Of a DNA stretch of 32,519 nt, positions 25,275 through 31,943 are shown one piece after another. A program made the position numbers and the translations under genes. Source of the DNA: Chloroflexota bacterium (GTDB lineage: Bacteria; Chloroflexota; Limnocylindria; Limnocylindrales; CSP1-4); contig JAJYNP010000202.1 in the NCBI GenBank assembly GCA_021786265.1, positions 1 through 32,519 of the forward strand. The letters are read 5' to 3'. Each line of letters starts with the position of its first letter. The stretch's first letter is position 1. The notes below the pieces were generated by a model that was not told the origin of the DNA, searched no databases, and saw only the letters and a list, made by a program, of their open reading frames with translations.

Positions 25275-26776
25275 AGCGCCTTCCGCGCTCGCTCGACGAG
25301 ATCGGCGGTCTCCGGGTCGCCCGCTGGATCCGCGAGTCGACGGCCGGCCAGTACGACCGCTTCGGACCCGCCAGCCAGCGCGAGCAGCAGGACCGCTTCA
25401 TCGAGCGCCACGGCCTCGTCGACACCGGGCTCGTGTTCCAGGTCGCCCACAGCGGCACCACGGTCTGGCGCAGCGCGACGATGACCGAGATGCTCGCCGA
25501 GGCGCGCGCCGGCGCGTTCGACCTGCTCCTGGCGGGCTACTCCGACCGCTGGCAGCGCAACCTCCGCCGCACACTGGAGCTCCTGGAAGACGGTCTCCAC
25601 CCGGCCGGCGTGGCCCTCGTCATGTGCGACCGACGGATCCTCTCGTCCGACCCCCAGGACTGGGACGAGCTGATCAGCGAGGCGGCCGGCGCGGAGAAGT
25701 ACAGCCGCCGGCTCTCGGAGCGGATCACCGACGGCTACGCCGCCAAGTTCGACCACCGCGACGACCCGGGTGGGCACGCGGGCCTCGGGTTCCGGCGTCT
25801 GCCCGAGCCGCCCCACACCCTCGAGGTCGACCCCGACCGGATGCCAACCGCGGTCAGCCTGTTCGAGCGGTACGCCCTGGGCAACGTGAGCGCGAAGGAC
25901 CTCGCCACAGAGACCGGCCTCGCCGAGAGCGGGATCCGGATGGTCCTCATGAACCCGCTCTACAACGGCTGGGTCCGCCGGCATTGGCGGAGCGAACGGG
26001 AGACCCTCAAGCCGGCGCCGTGGCGCTCGGACCCACCCGTGTCAGACGAGCTCTGGGCTCGGGTGGAGGACGTCCGGCGCGCCCGGACCCGCGGTGGGGG
26101 ACCGAGGGACCGTGACCGGGTCGACCTCCTCGGCGGGCTGCTCGCGTGCGTCTGCGGACGGCGGCTCCGCAACGACGGCACGTTCGCCGACGGCCGCCAC
26201 CGCAAGCACCACCCCACCCCGTGCGAGGCTTGGGGCCGCAAGGCCCGCCTCGGCGATGAGACCTGGGAGACGCCGGTGCTGGCCCAGGTCGCCGGCATCG
26301 CACTCGACCAGGACACGATGGCGTCGGTCGTCGCCGCCCTCGGCTCGAGCCGCCAGCCGGCCGCGATCGACCGGGCCCGGATTGAGCGCCAGATGCGCGA
26401 GCTCGCGCTCGAGCACGCGGCCGGCAGCCTCGGCGACGAGGCCTACCTCGCCCGCTTGAAGGTGCTCCGCCAGCAGCGGGACGCGGTCGTGGAACGGACG
26501 GCCGTCGGACCACCAGCCGAGCGTGCGCTCGAGTGGCTGCGTGCCCTCGGCGAGTCGCTCCAAGCCCCGGAGAAGTCGAAGGAGAAGGCAGACCTGATGC
26601 ACGCCATCTACGACCGGATCACGGTCGCCGGGCACGAGATCGTGGGTGTCCGGCTGACGCAGGCGGCCTACGCGCACGGATTGGCGCTGGCTCTGCCCGA
26701 AAAGGTTGAACTGGCGCGCCCGACAGGATTCGAACCTGCGACCTTCGGCTCCGGAGGCCGACGCTCTATCCACTGA
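25271..26776 (+). CDS. Large serine recombinase (site-specific integrase type)
   Basis: This 501-residue protein has an N-terminal resolvase/invertase catalytic domain with VARWIRESTAGQ (nucleophile Ser 23) and the conserved YSDRWQRNLRRTLE segment, a recombinase domain (about 170-270), a zinc-ribbon region near LLACVCGRRLR...PCEAW with an incomplete Cys set, and a C-terminal coiled-coil part (RARIERQMRELALEHA). This is the layout of large serine integrases. It starts at GTG 25271, coupled to the 59-residue gene. Its last 20 or so residues (RPTGFEPATFGSGG and following) are the reverse reading of the tRNA-Arg gene, and the stop at 26774-26776 lies in the tRNA D-arm region. The reading frame therefore crosses the island-chromosome junction, which points to integration at or beside the tRNA. 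Confidence 0.92.
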   Translation: MKRLPRSLDEIGGLRVARWIRESTAGQYDRFGPASQREQQDRFIERHGLVDTGLVFQVAHSGTTVWRSATMTEMLAEARAGAFDLLLAGYSDRWQRNLRRTLELLEDGLHPAGVALVMCDRRILSSDPQDWDELISEAAGAEKYSRRLSERITDGYAAKFDHRDDPGGHAGLGFRRLPEPPHTLEVDPDRMPTAVSLFERYALGNVSAKDLATETGLAESGIRMVLMNPLYNGWVRRHWRSERETLKPAPWRSDPPVSDELWARVEDVRRARTRGGGPRDRDRVDLLGGLLACVCGRRLRNDGTFADGRHRKHHPTPCEAWGRKARLGDETWETPVLAQVAGIALDQDTMASVVAALGSSRQPAAIDRARIERQMRELALEHAAGSLGDEAYLARLKVLRQQRDAVVERTAVGPPAERALEWLRALGESLQAPEKSKEKADLMHAIYDRITVAGHEIVGVRLTQAAYAHGLALALPEKVELARPTGFEPATFGSGGRRSIH

Positions 26777-26787
26777 GCTACAGGCGC
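26712..26787 (-). tRNA. tRNA-Arg, anticodon CCG
   Basis: The minus strand folds into a complete cloverleaf: acceptor GCGCCTG/CGGGCGC with one G-U pair, D-arm GCTC/GAGC, anticodon stem TCGGC/GCCGA with loop CTCCGGA (anticodon CCG, codon CGG), and T-arm GCAGG TTCGAAT CCTGT, where the last pair is G-T. The discriminator is G and the CCA end is encoded (26714-26712). Its 3' two-thirds overlap the end of the convergent recombinase gene. The tRNA is intact, so integration preserved or restored it. A partial copy should mark the other island edge, but I find none in the window. Confidence 0.97.
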
Positions 26788-26797
26788 GCGAGCCACG

Positions 26798-26803
26798 ATG
26801 ATA
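26798..26803 (-). promoter_or_regulatory. -10 box of the tRNA-Arg gene
   Basis: TATCAT on the minus strand at 26803-26798 lies ten bases before the tRNA 5' end, which places the transcription start at about 26,790. No good -35 at 17 bases is visible; a TTGACG at 26818-26813 is only nine bases away, too close to act as its usual partner. Confidence 0.5.
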
Positions 26804-26891
26804 GCGGTCGAGCGTCAAGGGAGCTTCGGCTTCCGGCCTGGCGCTCCGCCTGGCCCCGTCCGCGAAGCTCGCGATCAGGCCCCGGAAACGT

Positions 26892-26919
26892 CGAAGCGGC
26901 TCCCGAGGGAGCCGCTTCG
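26892..26919 (-). terminator. Strong hairpin terminator of the candidate small RNA
   Basis: CGAAGCGGCTCCC (26892-26904 on the plus strand) pairs perfectly with GGGAGCCGCTTCG (26907-26919), a 13-bp stem around two bases (12 bp with a four-base loop in practice). On the minus strand it is followed by ACGTTTCC, a weak T-run. Direction is assigned from that run and from the promoter at 27,065-27,093. Confidence 0.65.
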
Positions 26920-27058
26920 CTGCTGTCCCGGTGAAGCGGGCCCGTTGCCGGACCTCTTCTGCCACGTTCCAGGGGCATCTATCACGCCGGCTGCACCGGC
27001 TACCCTGACCCAACCTACCCATGACCCTGCAACTGGGGCAGCGGTCGCTCGCGCGACT
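26892..27058 (-). ncRNA. Candidate structured small RNA, about 165 nt, unassigned family
   Basis: The region starts about seven bases after a good promoter and ends in a terminator-like hairpin. On the minus strand it contains three more clean hairpins: GUCGC-GCGA-GCGAC (27057-27044), GCCGG-UGCAG-CCGGC (27000-26986) and GGUCCG-GCAA-CGGGCC (26954-26939). Two of these have GNRA loops. GCUGCCCC (27042-27035) can pair with GGGACAGC (26929-26922) over seven of eight positions to close the structure. It has no protein-like frame. Size and closing stem recall 6S-type RNAs, but I do not see the SRP, RNase P or tmRNA core motifs, so no family is assigned. Confidence 0.5.
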
Positions 27059-27064
27059 GGCAGG

Positions 27065-27093
27065 AGTGTAGCCGACGCCCCTCTTCGACTCAA
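27065..27093 (-). promoter_or_regulatory. Sigma-70-type promoter of the candidate small RNA
   Basis: On the minus strand TTGAGT (27093-27088) and TACACT (27070-27065) are separated by exactly 17 bases, a good housekeeping pair in very GC-rich DNA. AATATTAA lies about 20-30 bases further upstream (near 27,115-27,122), where an UP element would sit. It points toward the small RNA candidate and the tRNA-Arg gene. Confidence 0.6.
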
Positions 27094-27198
27094 GGGTTTC
27101 CGTGGGTTTGCTGGTTAATATTCCGCAACCTTCGGGGCGGGTCGTCCGCAACCTCCAGGTCGCCCGCGGGCTCGGGGCGGGGCCGGGCCCGCCGCGGC

Positions 27199-27702
27199 TC
27201 ACTCCTGGTGGACCCTCACCGACGTCATCGTGACCGGCTGGCTCGGGAAGTCGCGGGCGTCGCGCGGCGCGGTCGCGATCGTGTCGACGACCTCGAGGCC
27301 CGAGAGGACCTTCCCGAAGACCGTGTAGCTCTTCGGCAGCTTCCCGCGGAGGTCAGCGTGGCAGATGAAGAACTGCGAGCCGTTCGTGTTCGGGCCGGCG
27401 TTCGCCATGGCGAGGGCGCCACGCTCGTAGTCGCCGGCGAACGGCTCGTCCGCGAAGCGGTAGCCGGGCCCGCCCGTGCCGACGCGGCCCCGGTTGCGGA
27501 TCTCGCCCTTCTCGTCGACGCGCCCGAACTCGCCGTCGCCGCCCTGGATCACGAAGCCGGGGATGACCCGGTGGAAGATGACGCCGTCGTAGAAGCCCTC
27601 CTTGGCGAGCTTCGCGAAGTTCGCCGCCGCCTTCGGGGCGTCGGCATCGGCGAGCTCGACGACGATGTCGCCCGCCGTGGTCGCGATCGTGGCCTTCGTC
27701 AT
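27199..27702 (-). CDS. Cyclophilin-type peptidyl-prolyl cis-trans isomerase, cytoplasmic
   Basis: This 167-residue protein is a single-domain cyclophilin. It has FHRVIPGFVIQGGD (about residues 43-56), NTNGSQFFICHAD and the late SYTVFGKVLSGLEVVD pattern, which are the family's active-site strands. It speeds up proline isomerisation during protein folding. It has no signal peptide, so it is cytoplasmic. The ATG at 27702 has an ideal AAGGAGG five bases upstream (27714-27708). It follows a second cyclophilin gene by 49 bases on the same strand and is the last gene of the ltaE-hisA-cyclophilin series. The aromatic residue after the QFFI strand differs from human cyclophilin, as is usual for bacterial forms. 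Confidence 0.95.
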   Translation of the reverse strand: MTKATIATTAGDIVVELADADAPKAAANFAKLAKEGFYDGVIFHRVIPGFVIQGGDGEFGRVDEKGEIRNRGRVGTGGPGYRFADEPFAGDYERGALAMANAGPNTNGSQFFICHADLRGKLPKSYTVFGKVLSGLEVVDTIATAPRDARDFPSQPVTMTSVRVHQE

Positions 27703-27751
27703 GGATGCCTCCTTCGGTGGCCGCCGGGCACGCCGCGCCCGCGGCGCTCGG

Positions 27752-28486
27752 TCAGGGACGGCTGACCGTCGCCTTCGTGACGGCGACGGGCTCGAGCGCC
27801 TGGTTCGCCGGCGTGCCGGAGTTCGGCATCGCCGCGATCGCGTCGACGACGTCCATCCCCGAGGAGACGGTACCGAGGATCGCGTACGTGTTGGCCGACT
27901 CGAGCGCCGGTCGGGCCTGGTCGTCGAGCACGATGAAGAACTGGCTGCCCTCGGAGTTCGGCGCCGGGGTCCGGGCCATCGCGACCGTCCCGCGGCCGTA
28001 CGGTGTCGTCACCGGGTCGTCCGTGATCGTGTACCCGGGCCCGCCGGTCCCCACGAGGCTGGCGTCGACGTTCGGCTTCCGGCCGTACTCGCCGTCGCCG
28101 CCCTGGATGACGAAGCCCGGGACGAGCCGGTGGAAGACGACCCCGTCGTAGAACCCGCACGCGGCGAGTGCCACGAAGTTCCCGGTCGCGTTCGGGGCGA
28201 GGGAGCCCTTCACGTCGATGACGATCGTCCCCTTCTCCGTCTCGAGCGTCACCTTCGCGGTCGCGTCGGCTGCGAGCGGCGGCGGGGCGCTCGTCGGGCA
28301 GCCGGCGGGGATCCCGCCGGCCGGGCTGGCCGGCGCCGAGGCGGGGGCGCTCGCAGGGGGCGAGGCGGGCGTCCCGGACGGCGAGCCGGCCGGCTGGATC
28401 GGCGAGGCGCTCGAGCCGCACGCGGCGGCGAGGAGCGCGGTGGCCGCGGCGAGCGCGGCGAGGCGGCGGGCGGGTGCGAGGGTCAT
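27752..28486 (-). CDS. Cyclophilin-type peptidyl-prolyl isomerase, predicted lipoprotein
   Basis: This 244-residue protein begins with a lipoprotein signal: charged MTLAPARR, a hydrophobic run, and LLAAACGSS with the lipobox cysteine near residue 22. A Ser/Pro/Ala-rich linker (to about residue 65) leads to a cyclophilin domain with FHRLVPGFVIQGGDGEYG and NSEGSQFFIVLDD. It should be anchored on the outer face of the membrane and help fold exported proteins. The ATG at 28486 overlaps the stop of the HisA-like gene (ATGA, 28483-28486), which decides the start over an Arg-rich upstream extension. The pair of adjacent cyclophilins, one exported and one cytoplasmic, looks like an old duplication. 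Confidence 0.93.
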   Translation of the reverse strand: MTLAPARRLAALAAATALLAAACGSSASPIQPAGSPSGTPASPPASAPASAPASPAGGIPAGCPTSAPPPLAADATAKVTLETEKGTIVIDVKGSLAPNATGNFVALAACGFYDGVVFHRLVPGFVIQGGDGEYGRKPNVDASLVGTGGPGYTITDDPVTTPYGRGTVAMARTPAPNSEGSQFFIVLDDQARPALESANTYAILGTVSSGMDVVDAIAAMPNSGTPANQALEPVAVTKATVSRP

Positions 28487-29181
28487 GCGGCGGCCTCCAG
28501 GGCGGCGGGGTACTCGATGCGGCCGGTGAGGAGCGCCTCCCCGAGGACGACGCCGGCGGCGCCGGCATCGCGGAGGCGCCGGATCCCGGCAAGGTCGACG
28601 ACGCCGCCGGCGACGAGGACCTCGAGATCGAGGTCCCGGGCCAGGCGGCCGACGAGCGCGGCGTCCACCGCGCCGCCGTGGGAGAGGACGAGACGGCGGA
28701 CGCCGAGCCCGGCGAGGTCGGAGGCGACGTCGTCGACGGCGGGGCGCCTCCCGTCGCGCCACGGGAACGCGGCGAGGCGCTCCGGTCGCGGGTCGAGCCC
28801 GACCGCCAGCCAGTCGCCGGCGACGGCGAGGCAGGCGCGGAGCGTCGGCGGGTCGTCGGCCATCGCCATCGGGACGACGACGCGGGTCGCACCCGCGGCG
28901 AAGGCGAGGCGGACCTGGTCCGGGCCGTCGACCCCGCCGGCGAGCTGGAGCGGCACCGCGACGCGCGCCGCGATCCGCCCGACGACGTCGAGGCTCGCCG
29001 GGCGGCCCTGCCGGGCGCCGTCGTGGTCGACGAGGTGGACGACCCGGGCGCCCTGCTCGACGAAGCGCACGGCGATCAACTCGGGACGGTCCGTCGGGGC
29101 GCCGACCCCCGCGGCCGCCCCCGGCCAGAAGACGATCCGGGAGCGGCCCGCGGACAGGTCGAGCGACGGGATGACGAGCAC
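28483..29181 (-). CDS. HisA-like TIM-barrel isomerase
   Basis: This 232-residue protein matches HisA (ProFAR isomerase of histidine synthesis) in outline: VIPSLDLSAGR at the start with the catalytic Asp, HLVDHDGARQGRP near residue 60, PLQLAGGVDGP, VGLDPRPERL, and a C-terminal phosphate-binding strand VLVAGGVVDLAGI then GVVLGEALLTGRI. It is somewhat divergent: VDHDGA where VDLDGA is usual, and the segment after the first strand departs from the usual GK-x-VRL pattern. No other his gene is adjacent, so it may be the real HisA at a dispersed locus or a paralogue. I chose GTG 29181, 13 bases after the threonine aldolase stop; the stop overlaps the lipoprotein start. Confidence 0.8.
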   Translation of the reverse strand: MLVIPSLDLSAGRSRIVFWPGAAAGVGAPTDRPELIAVRFVEQGARVVHLVDHDGARQGRPASLDVVGRIAARVAVPLQLAGGVDGPDQVRLAFAAGATRVVVPMAMADDPPTLRACLAVAGDWLAVGLDPRPERLAAFPWRDGRRPAVDDVASDLAGLGVRRLVLSHGGAVDAALVGRLARDLDLEVLVAGGVVDLAGIRRLRDAGAAGVVLGEALLTGRIEYPAALEAAA

Positions 29182-29194
29182 GCGGCGGGCGGCC

Positions 29195-30364
29195 TCAGGG
29201 CCGCGGCGCGCCGGCGGCGGCAGCGGCTGCCCAGGCGCCGGTCGCCTCCGCCGCCTCGGCGCCACGCGCGGGGCGGGTGCCGGCGGTTTCCGCGAGCGCC
29301 TCCCGCGCGGCCGCGATCGTCGCCTCCACGTCCGCCCGCTCGATCCCGTAGTGGGTCACGGCCCGGATCGTCCCGTGGGTGTACGAGACCATGAGGACCC
29401 CGCGGGCGGCGAGGGCGTCGAGGAACGCCCCGCGGTCGCGGGCGACGCGGAAGATGACGAAGTTCGTCGCCGCCCGCGCGGGGTCGAGGCGCCCGGGCGT
29501 CGGCTGGGCGATCCCACCGGGCGACTCCACGCCGTCGAGCCCCGCGAGGCCCTCGGCGAGGAGGCGGGCGTTCGCATGGTCCTCGGCGAGCCTCGCGATC
29601 GTCCCGTCAGGGCCATCGGAGAGGGCGACGAGGCCGGCGGCGGCCACGACGCCGACCTGCCGCATCCCCCCGCCGAGGAGCTTCCGGGCGCGCCGGGCGC
29701 GGGCCACGAAGGCCCTGCTCCCCACGACGACCGACCCGATCGGGGCGGCGAGGCCCTTCGAGAGGCAGAACGTGACGGAATCCGCGGGGGCCGCGAGGGC
29801 GGCCGGCGCGACCCCGAGCGCGACGACGGCGTTGAAGAAGCGCGCCCCGTCGACGTGGAGCGGGACGCCGCGGCGCCGGGCGACGGCCGCCACGGCCTCC
29901 TCGTAGGCGAGGGGGAGCGGGCGGGCCATCGAGTGGGCGTGGGTGTTCTCGAGGGCGATGAGGCCGGTCATCGGCTCGTGGGGGTCCTCCGGGTCGCGGA
30001 AGGCGGCCTCGATCGCGGCCGGGTCGATCGTCCCGTCGGGGGATTCGGGCAGCGCGCGCACGGACGCCCCGACGACGACGGCATGGCCCGCCGCCTCGTC
30101 CATGACGAGGTGGCTCGTCGAGGCGGCGATGGCCTCCTCGCCGCGGGCAAGGTGCGCCATCTGCGCGACGAGGTTCCCCATCGTGCCCGACGCGACGAAC
30201 AGGCCGGCCTCCTTGCCGAGGAGCGCCGCCGCACGCTCCTCGAGCGCGTTCACGGTCGGGTCGTCGCCGAAGACGTCGTCGCCGAGCTCCGCCGCGGCCA
30301 TCGCGCGGCGCATCGCGGGCGTGGGGTGGGTGACCGTGTCCGAGCGAAGGTCGATCCGGGGCAT
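29195..30364 (-). CDS. ltaE: Low-specificity L-threonine aldolase (PLP-dependent)
   Basis: This 389-residue protein starts with IDLRSDTVTHPTPAMRRAM, the fold-type I aldolase signature, then DDVFGDDPTVNALEE and SGTMGNLVAQMAHL, and carries the PLP lysine in TFCLSKGLAAPIGS (Lys 203). It cleaves threonine or allo-threonine to glycine and acetaldehyde in the cytoplasm. The length is slightly above the usual 340-350 because of an Ala/Arg-rich C-terminal tail. I chose ATG 30364 because conservation begins at once; the open frame upstream is Arg/Pro-rich. There is no Shine-Dalgarno sequence, and a -10-like TATCCT lies seven bases before the ATG, so the mRNA may be leaderless. It heads a four-gene minus-strand series. 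Confidence 0.93.
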   Translation of the reverse strand: MPRIDLRSDTVTHPTPAMRRAMAAAELGDDVFGDDPTVNALEERAAALLGKEAGLFVASGTMGNLVAQMAHLARGEEAIAASTSHLVMDEAAGHAVVVGASVRALPESPDGTIDPAAIEAAFRDPEDPHEPMTGLIALENTHAHSMARPLPLAYEEAVAAVARRRGVPLHVDGARFFNAVVALGVAPAALAAPADSVTFCLSKGLAAPIGSVVVGSRAFVARARRARKLLGGGMRQVGVVAAAGLVALSDGPDGTIARLAEDHANARLLAEGLAGLDGVESPGGIAQPTPGRLDPARAATNFVIFRVARDRGAFLDALAARGVLMVSYTHGTIRAVTHYGIERADVEATIAAAREALAETAGTRPARGAEAAEATGAWAAAAAAGAPRP

Positions 30365-30371
30365 CGCGGGC

Positions 30372-30377
30372 AGGATA
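30372..30377 (-). promoter_or_regulatory. -10-like box of a possibly leaderless ltaE transcript
   Basis: TATCCT on the minus strand ends seven bases before ATG 30364, so transcription would begin at or next to the start codon. No ribosome binding site is present between them. A matching -35 is not evident. Confidence 0.35.
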
Positions 30378-30510
30378 GCGCGGCTCGGTCGACGGGGCCT
30401 CGGCCCCGGCCTTCCGGAGGCCCGCGAGGCCCCGGCCGGGCGACCCCGCACGGTGCACGAGCGCGCCGCCGCGGGGCCGCCGGGAAGCGACAGGAGCCCC
30501 CGCTTCGTGC

Positions 30511-30516
30511 TAGATT
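30511..30516 (+). promoter_or_regulatory. -10 box of the tRNA-Asp gene
   Basis: TAGATT at 30511-30516 lies 11 bases before the tRNA 5' end, the usual spacing. A weak -35 (GCGACA, 30487-30492) is 18 bases upstream. Confidence 0.45.
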
Positions 30517-30527
30517 CCGCCGGCCGC

Positions 30528-30604
30528 GGACCCGTGGTGTAGCGGCCCAACATGCCAGCCTGTCACGCTGGAGATCGCCGGTTCGAATCCGGTCGGGTCC
30601 GCCA
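30528..30604 (+). tRNA. tRNA-Asp, anticodon GTC
   Basis: The gene forms a complete cloverleaf. The acceptor GGACCCG/CGGGTCC is perfect, the anticodon stem CCAGC/GCTGG carries loop CTGTCAC (anticodon GTC), the T-arm is GCCGG TTCGAAT CCGGT (last pair G-T), the discriminator is G, and CCA is encoded at 30602-30604. It stands alone between divergent ltaE and the cupredoxin gene. I see no island boundary here. Confidence 0.97.
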
Positions 30605-30872
30605 TCGCCGCCGCTCCGCCCCGCGCGTCGAGCAGCAGCCCCGGTCGTCGCCGCCGCGTCCGCCTCCCACGCACCCCCCCTCGGTTGACGAGAGCTTGAG
30701 GAGAACTGCACCCGGCCTCCATCGACGTCCGCGGCCGGCCGGTCCATCGTGGACGCATGCCCGGCGACGTCGCCGGGCCGATCGACGCGGCGTGGCGCGT
30801 GACCGGGCAACCGGCCCTCCCGGCACGTCGCGAGGCGACGGCCGCCCCGGGCCGACGGGAGATCCGAACCTC

Positions 30873-31520
30873 ATGCAGAGCACGAACGACACGAGCCGCG
30901 CCGGCGTCCCCGCGTGGCTCGTCCTCCTCCTCGCGATCGCGGCGCTCGTCGTCGCGACGGCCGCGCTCACGGCGACCCTCGCAGGCGGCGCCTCCTCGTG
31001 GGTGAACGGGATGATGGGCGGCGGGTACGGGCCCGGCGGCGCCGGGATGATGGGCGGCGGGTACGGGCCCGGCGGCGCCGGGATGATGGGCGGCGGGTAC
31101 GGGCCCGGCGGCGCCGGGATGATGGGCGGCGGGTACGGGCCCGGCGGCGCCGGCGCGACGACCGGTCCGCAGCCCGGCGAGCCCGGGTTCGTCGCCGGGA
31201 CCGTCGCGGCGCCCAGGATCGTCCGCGTGATCGCCGGCCCGGGCCTCGCGTTCAGCCCCTCGACGATCGCGGTCGCCCGCGGCGAGACGGTGACGTTCGA
31301 GGTCACGACGGTCGGCCCGACGGTCCACGAGTTCATGGTCGGTCCCGCCGACGCGGTTGCCGCCGACCAGGCGGGGACCCCGGAGGTCGCCGACATCGGG
31401 ATGATGCAGACGAAGTCGGTGACGTTCACGTTCGACGGGTCCGGGCCGTACGCCTACGCCTGCCACGTGCCGGGCCACTACGAGGCCGGGATGCGCGGGA
31501 CGATCAGCGTCGTCGGCTGA
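30873..31520 (+). CDS. Membrane-anchored cupredoxin with a Met/Gly-rich repeat
   Basis: This 215-residue protein has one N-terminal membrane helix (about residues 12-38, WLVLLLAIAALVVATAAL), a linker with four copies of GMMGGGYGPGGA, and a C-terminal cupredoxin domain. The type 1 copper ligands are visible: His 152 in TVHEF, Cys 197 and His 202 in YACHVPGHYEAGM, and Met 207. It should sit outside the cell membrane and carry electrons or bind copper; Met-rich linkers are often copper-binding. GGGAG at 30857-30861, 11 bases before ATG 30873, is the likely ribosome site. The open frame upstream of that ATG runs through tRNA-Asp and is not coding. The 268 bases between the tRNA and this gene show nothing beyond a lone TTGACG at 30685-30690. 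Confidence 0.9.
   Translation: MQSTNDTSRAGVPAWLVLLLAIAALVVATAALTATLAGGASSWVNGMMGGGYGPGGAGMMGGGYGPGGAGMMGGGYGPGGAGMMGGGYGPGGAGATTGPQPGEPGFVAGTVAAPRIVRVIAGPGLAFSPSTIAVARGETVTFEVTTVGPTVHEFMVGPADAVAADQAGTPEVADIGMMQTKSVTFTFDGSGPYAYACHVPGHYEAGMRGTISVVG
31008..31151 (+). repeat. 36-bp tandem repeat, four identical copies, in the cupredoxin gene
   Basis: The unit beginning GGGATGATGGGCGGCGGGTA is repeated four times without a base change (31008-31043, 31044-31079, 31080-31115, 31116-31151). It encodes GMMGGGYGPGGA each time. Exact identity, including silent positions, suggests recent expansion or active homogenisation, so copy number may vary among strains. Confidence 0.97.
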
Positions 31521-31540
31521 GCGGCGGCTCGGCGGCGGCA

Positions 31541-31588
31541 CGCCGCGCGGGTCCGCGTCAGCCGCGCGCCGCGCGGGCCCGCGTCAGC
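31541..31588. repeat. 22-bp direct repeat with a palindrome between convergent genes
   Basis: CGCCGCGCGGGTCCGCGTCA and two further bases (31541-31562) recur at 31567-31588 with one change. The second copy contains the perfect palindrome CGCGGGCCCGCG (31572-31583), directly next to the DUF1634 stop. It may act as a bidirectional terminator for the cupredoxin and DUF1634 genes, but no T-tract is present. Confidence 0.6.
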
Positions 31589-31943
31589 GGAGGAGGAGAA
31601 GGCTCGTCAGGAGGATCGCGAGCACGACGAGGGTGATCGCCGCGTACAGGTGGTCGTCCTCGAGGACGAACCCGACGACCGAAGCGGCGACCCGCGCGAC
31701 CGGGGTCGCGACGAGGACGACGAGCCCGGCCTGGGCGAGCCCGACCGGGCGGACCGCGGCGAGGTCGCCGAGGAGGGCCCCGAAGTCGGTCGTCGCGTGG
31801 GTGCCGTCCGGGGCGCCGACGAGCGATCCTTCCCAGCCGACGACGAGCGAGCCGAGGAACCCGGCCGCGATGAGGATCGCGGCGAGGCTCACCCCGACGA
31901 TGAGGACGGTGCTCACGACGACGCGGAAGCGCTCCGGGGTCAC
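31584..31943 (-). CDS. DUF1634 family membrane protein
   Basis: This 119-residue protein has three predicted membrane helices: about residues 8-37 (VVVSTVLIVGVSLAAILIAAGFLG), 66-90 (VGLAQAGLVVLVATPVARVAASVVGF) and 98-118 (YAAITLVVLAILLTSLLLL). The motif GLxVLVATPVARVAxSVVGF is characteristic of DUF1634, a family nearly always encoded next to TSUP transporters and presumed to be their partner subunit. It starts at GTG 31943, overlapping the stop of the TSUP gene (GTGA, 31940-31943), so the two are cotranslated. Confidence 0.92.
   Translation of the reverse strand: MTPERFRVVVSTVLIVGVSLAAILIAAGFLGSLVVGWEGSLVGAPDGTHATTDFGALLGDLAAVRPVGLAQAGLVVLVATPVARVAASVVGFVLEDDHLYAAITLVVLAILLTSLLLLR

Noticed and set aside
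26712..26776. Conserved C-terminal peptide of the recombinase (RPTGFEPATFGSGG) as a functional domain
   Set aside because: This is the reverse-strand reading of tRNA-Arg. Such peptides recur in databases because tRNAs are conserved, not because the peptide is.
26885..27058. Signal recognition particle RNA or tmRNA
   Set aside because: The small RNA candidate has AGGUCCGG but not the following GGAAGGAAGCAGC of SRP RNA, and it is too short and lacks a tRNA-like domain for tmRNA.
27602..30688. Open plus-strand frame of about 1,000 codons across the cyclophilin, HisA and aldolase genes
   Set aside because: It crosses five minus-strand or RNA genes and reads as Arg/Gly/Ala-rich noise.
30552..30872. 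N-terminal extension of the cupredoxin gene starting at 30552
   Set aside because: The extension begins inside tRNA-Asp and is Arg/Pro-rich; ATG 30873 with the membrane helix right after it is the credible start.
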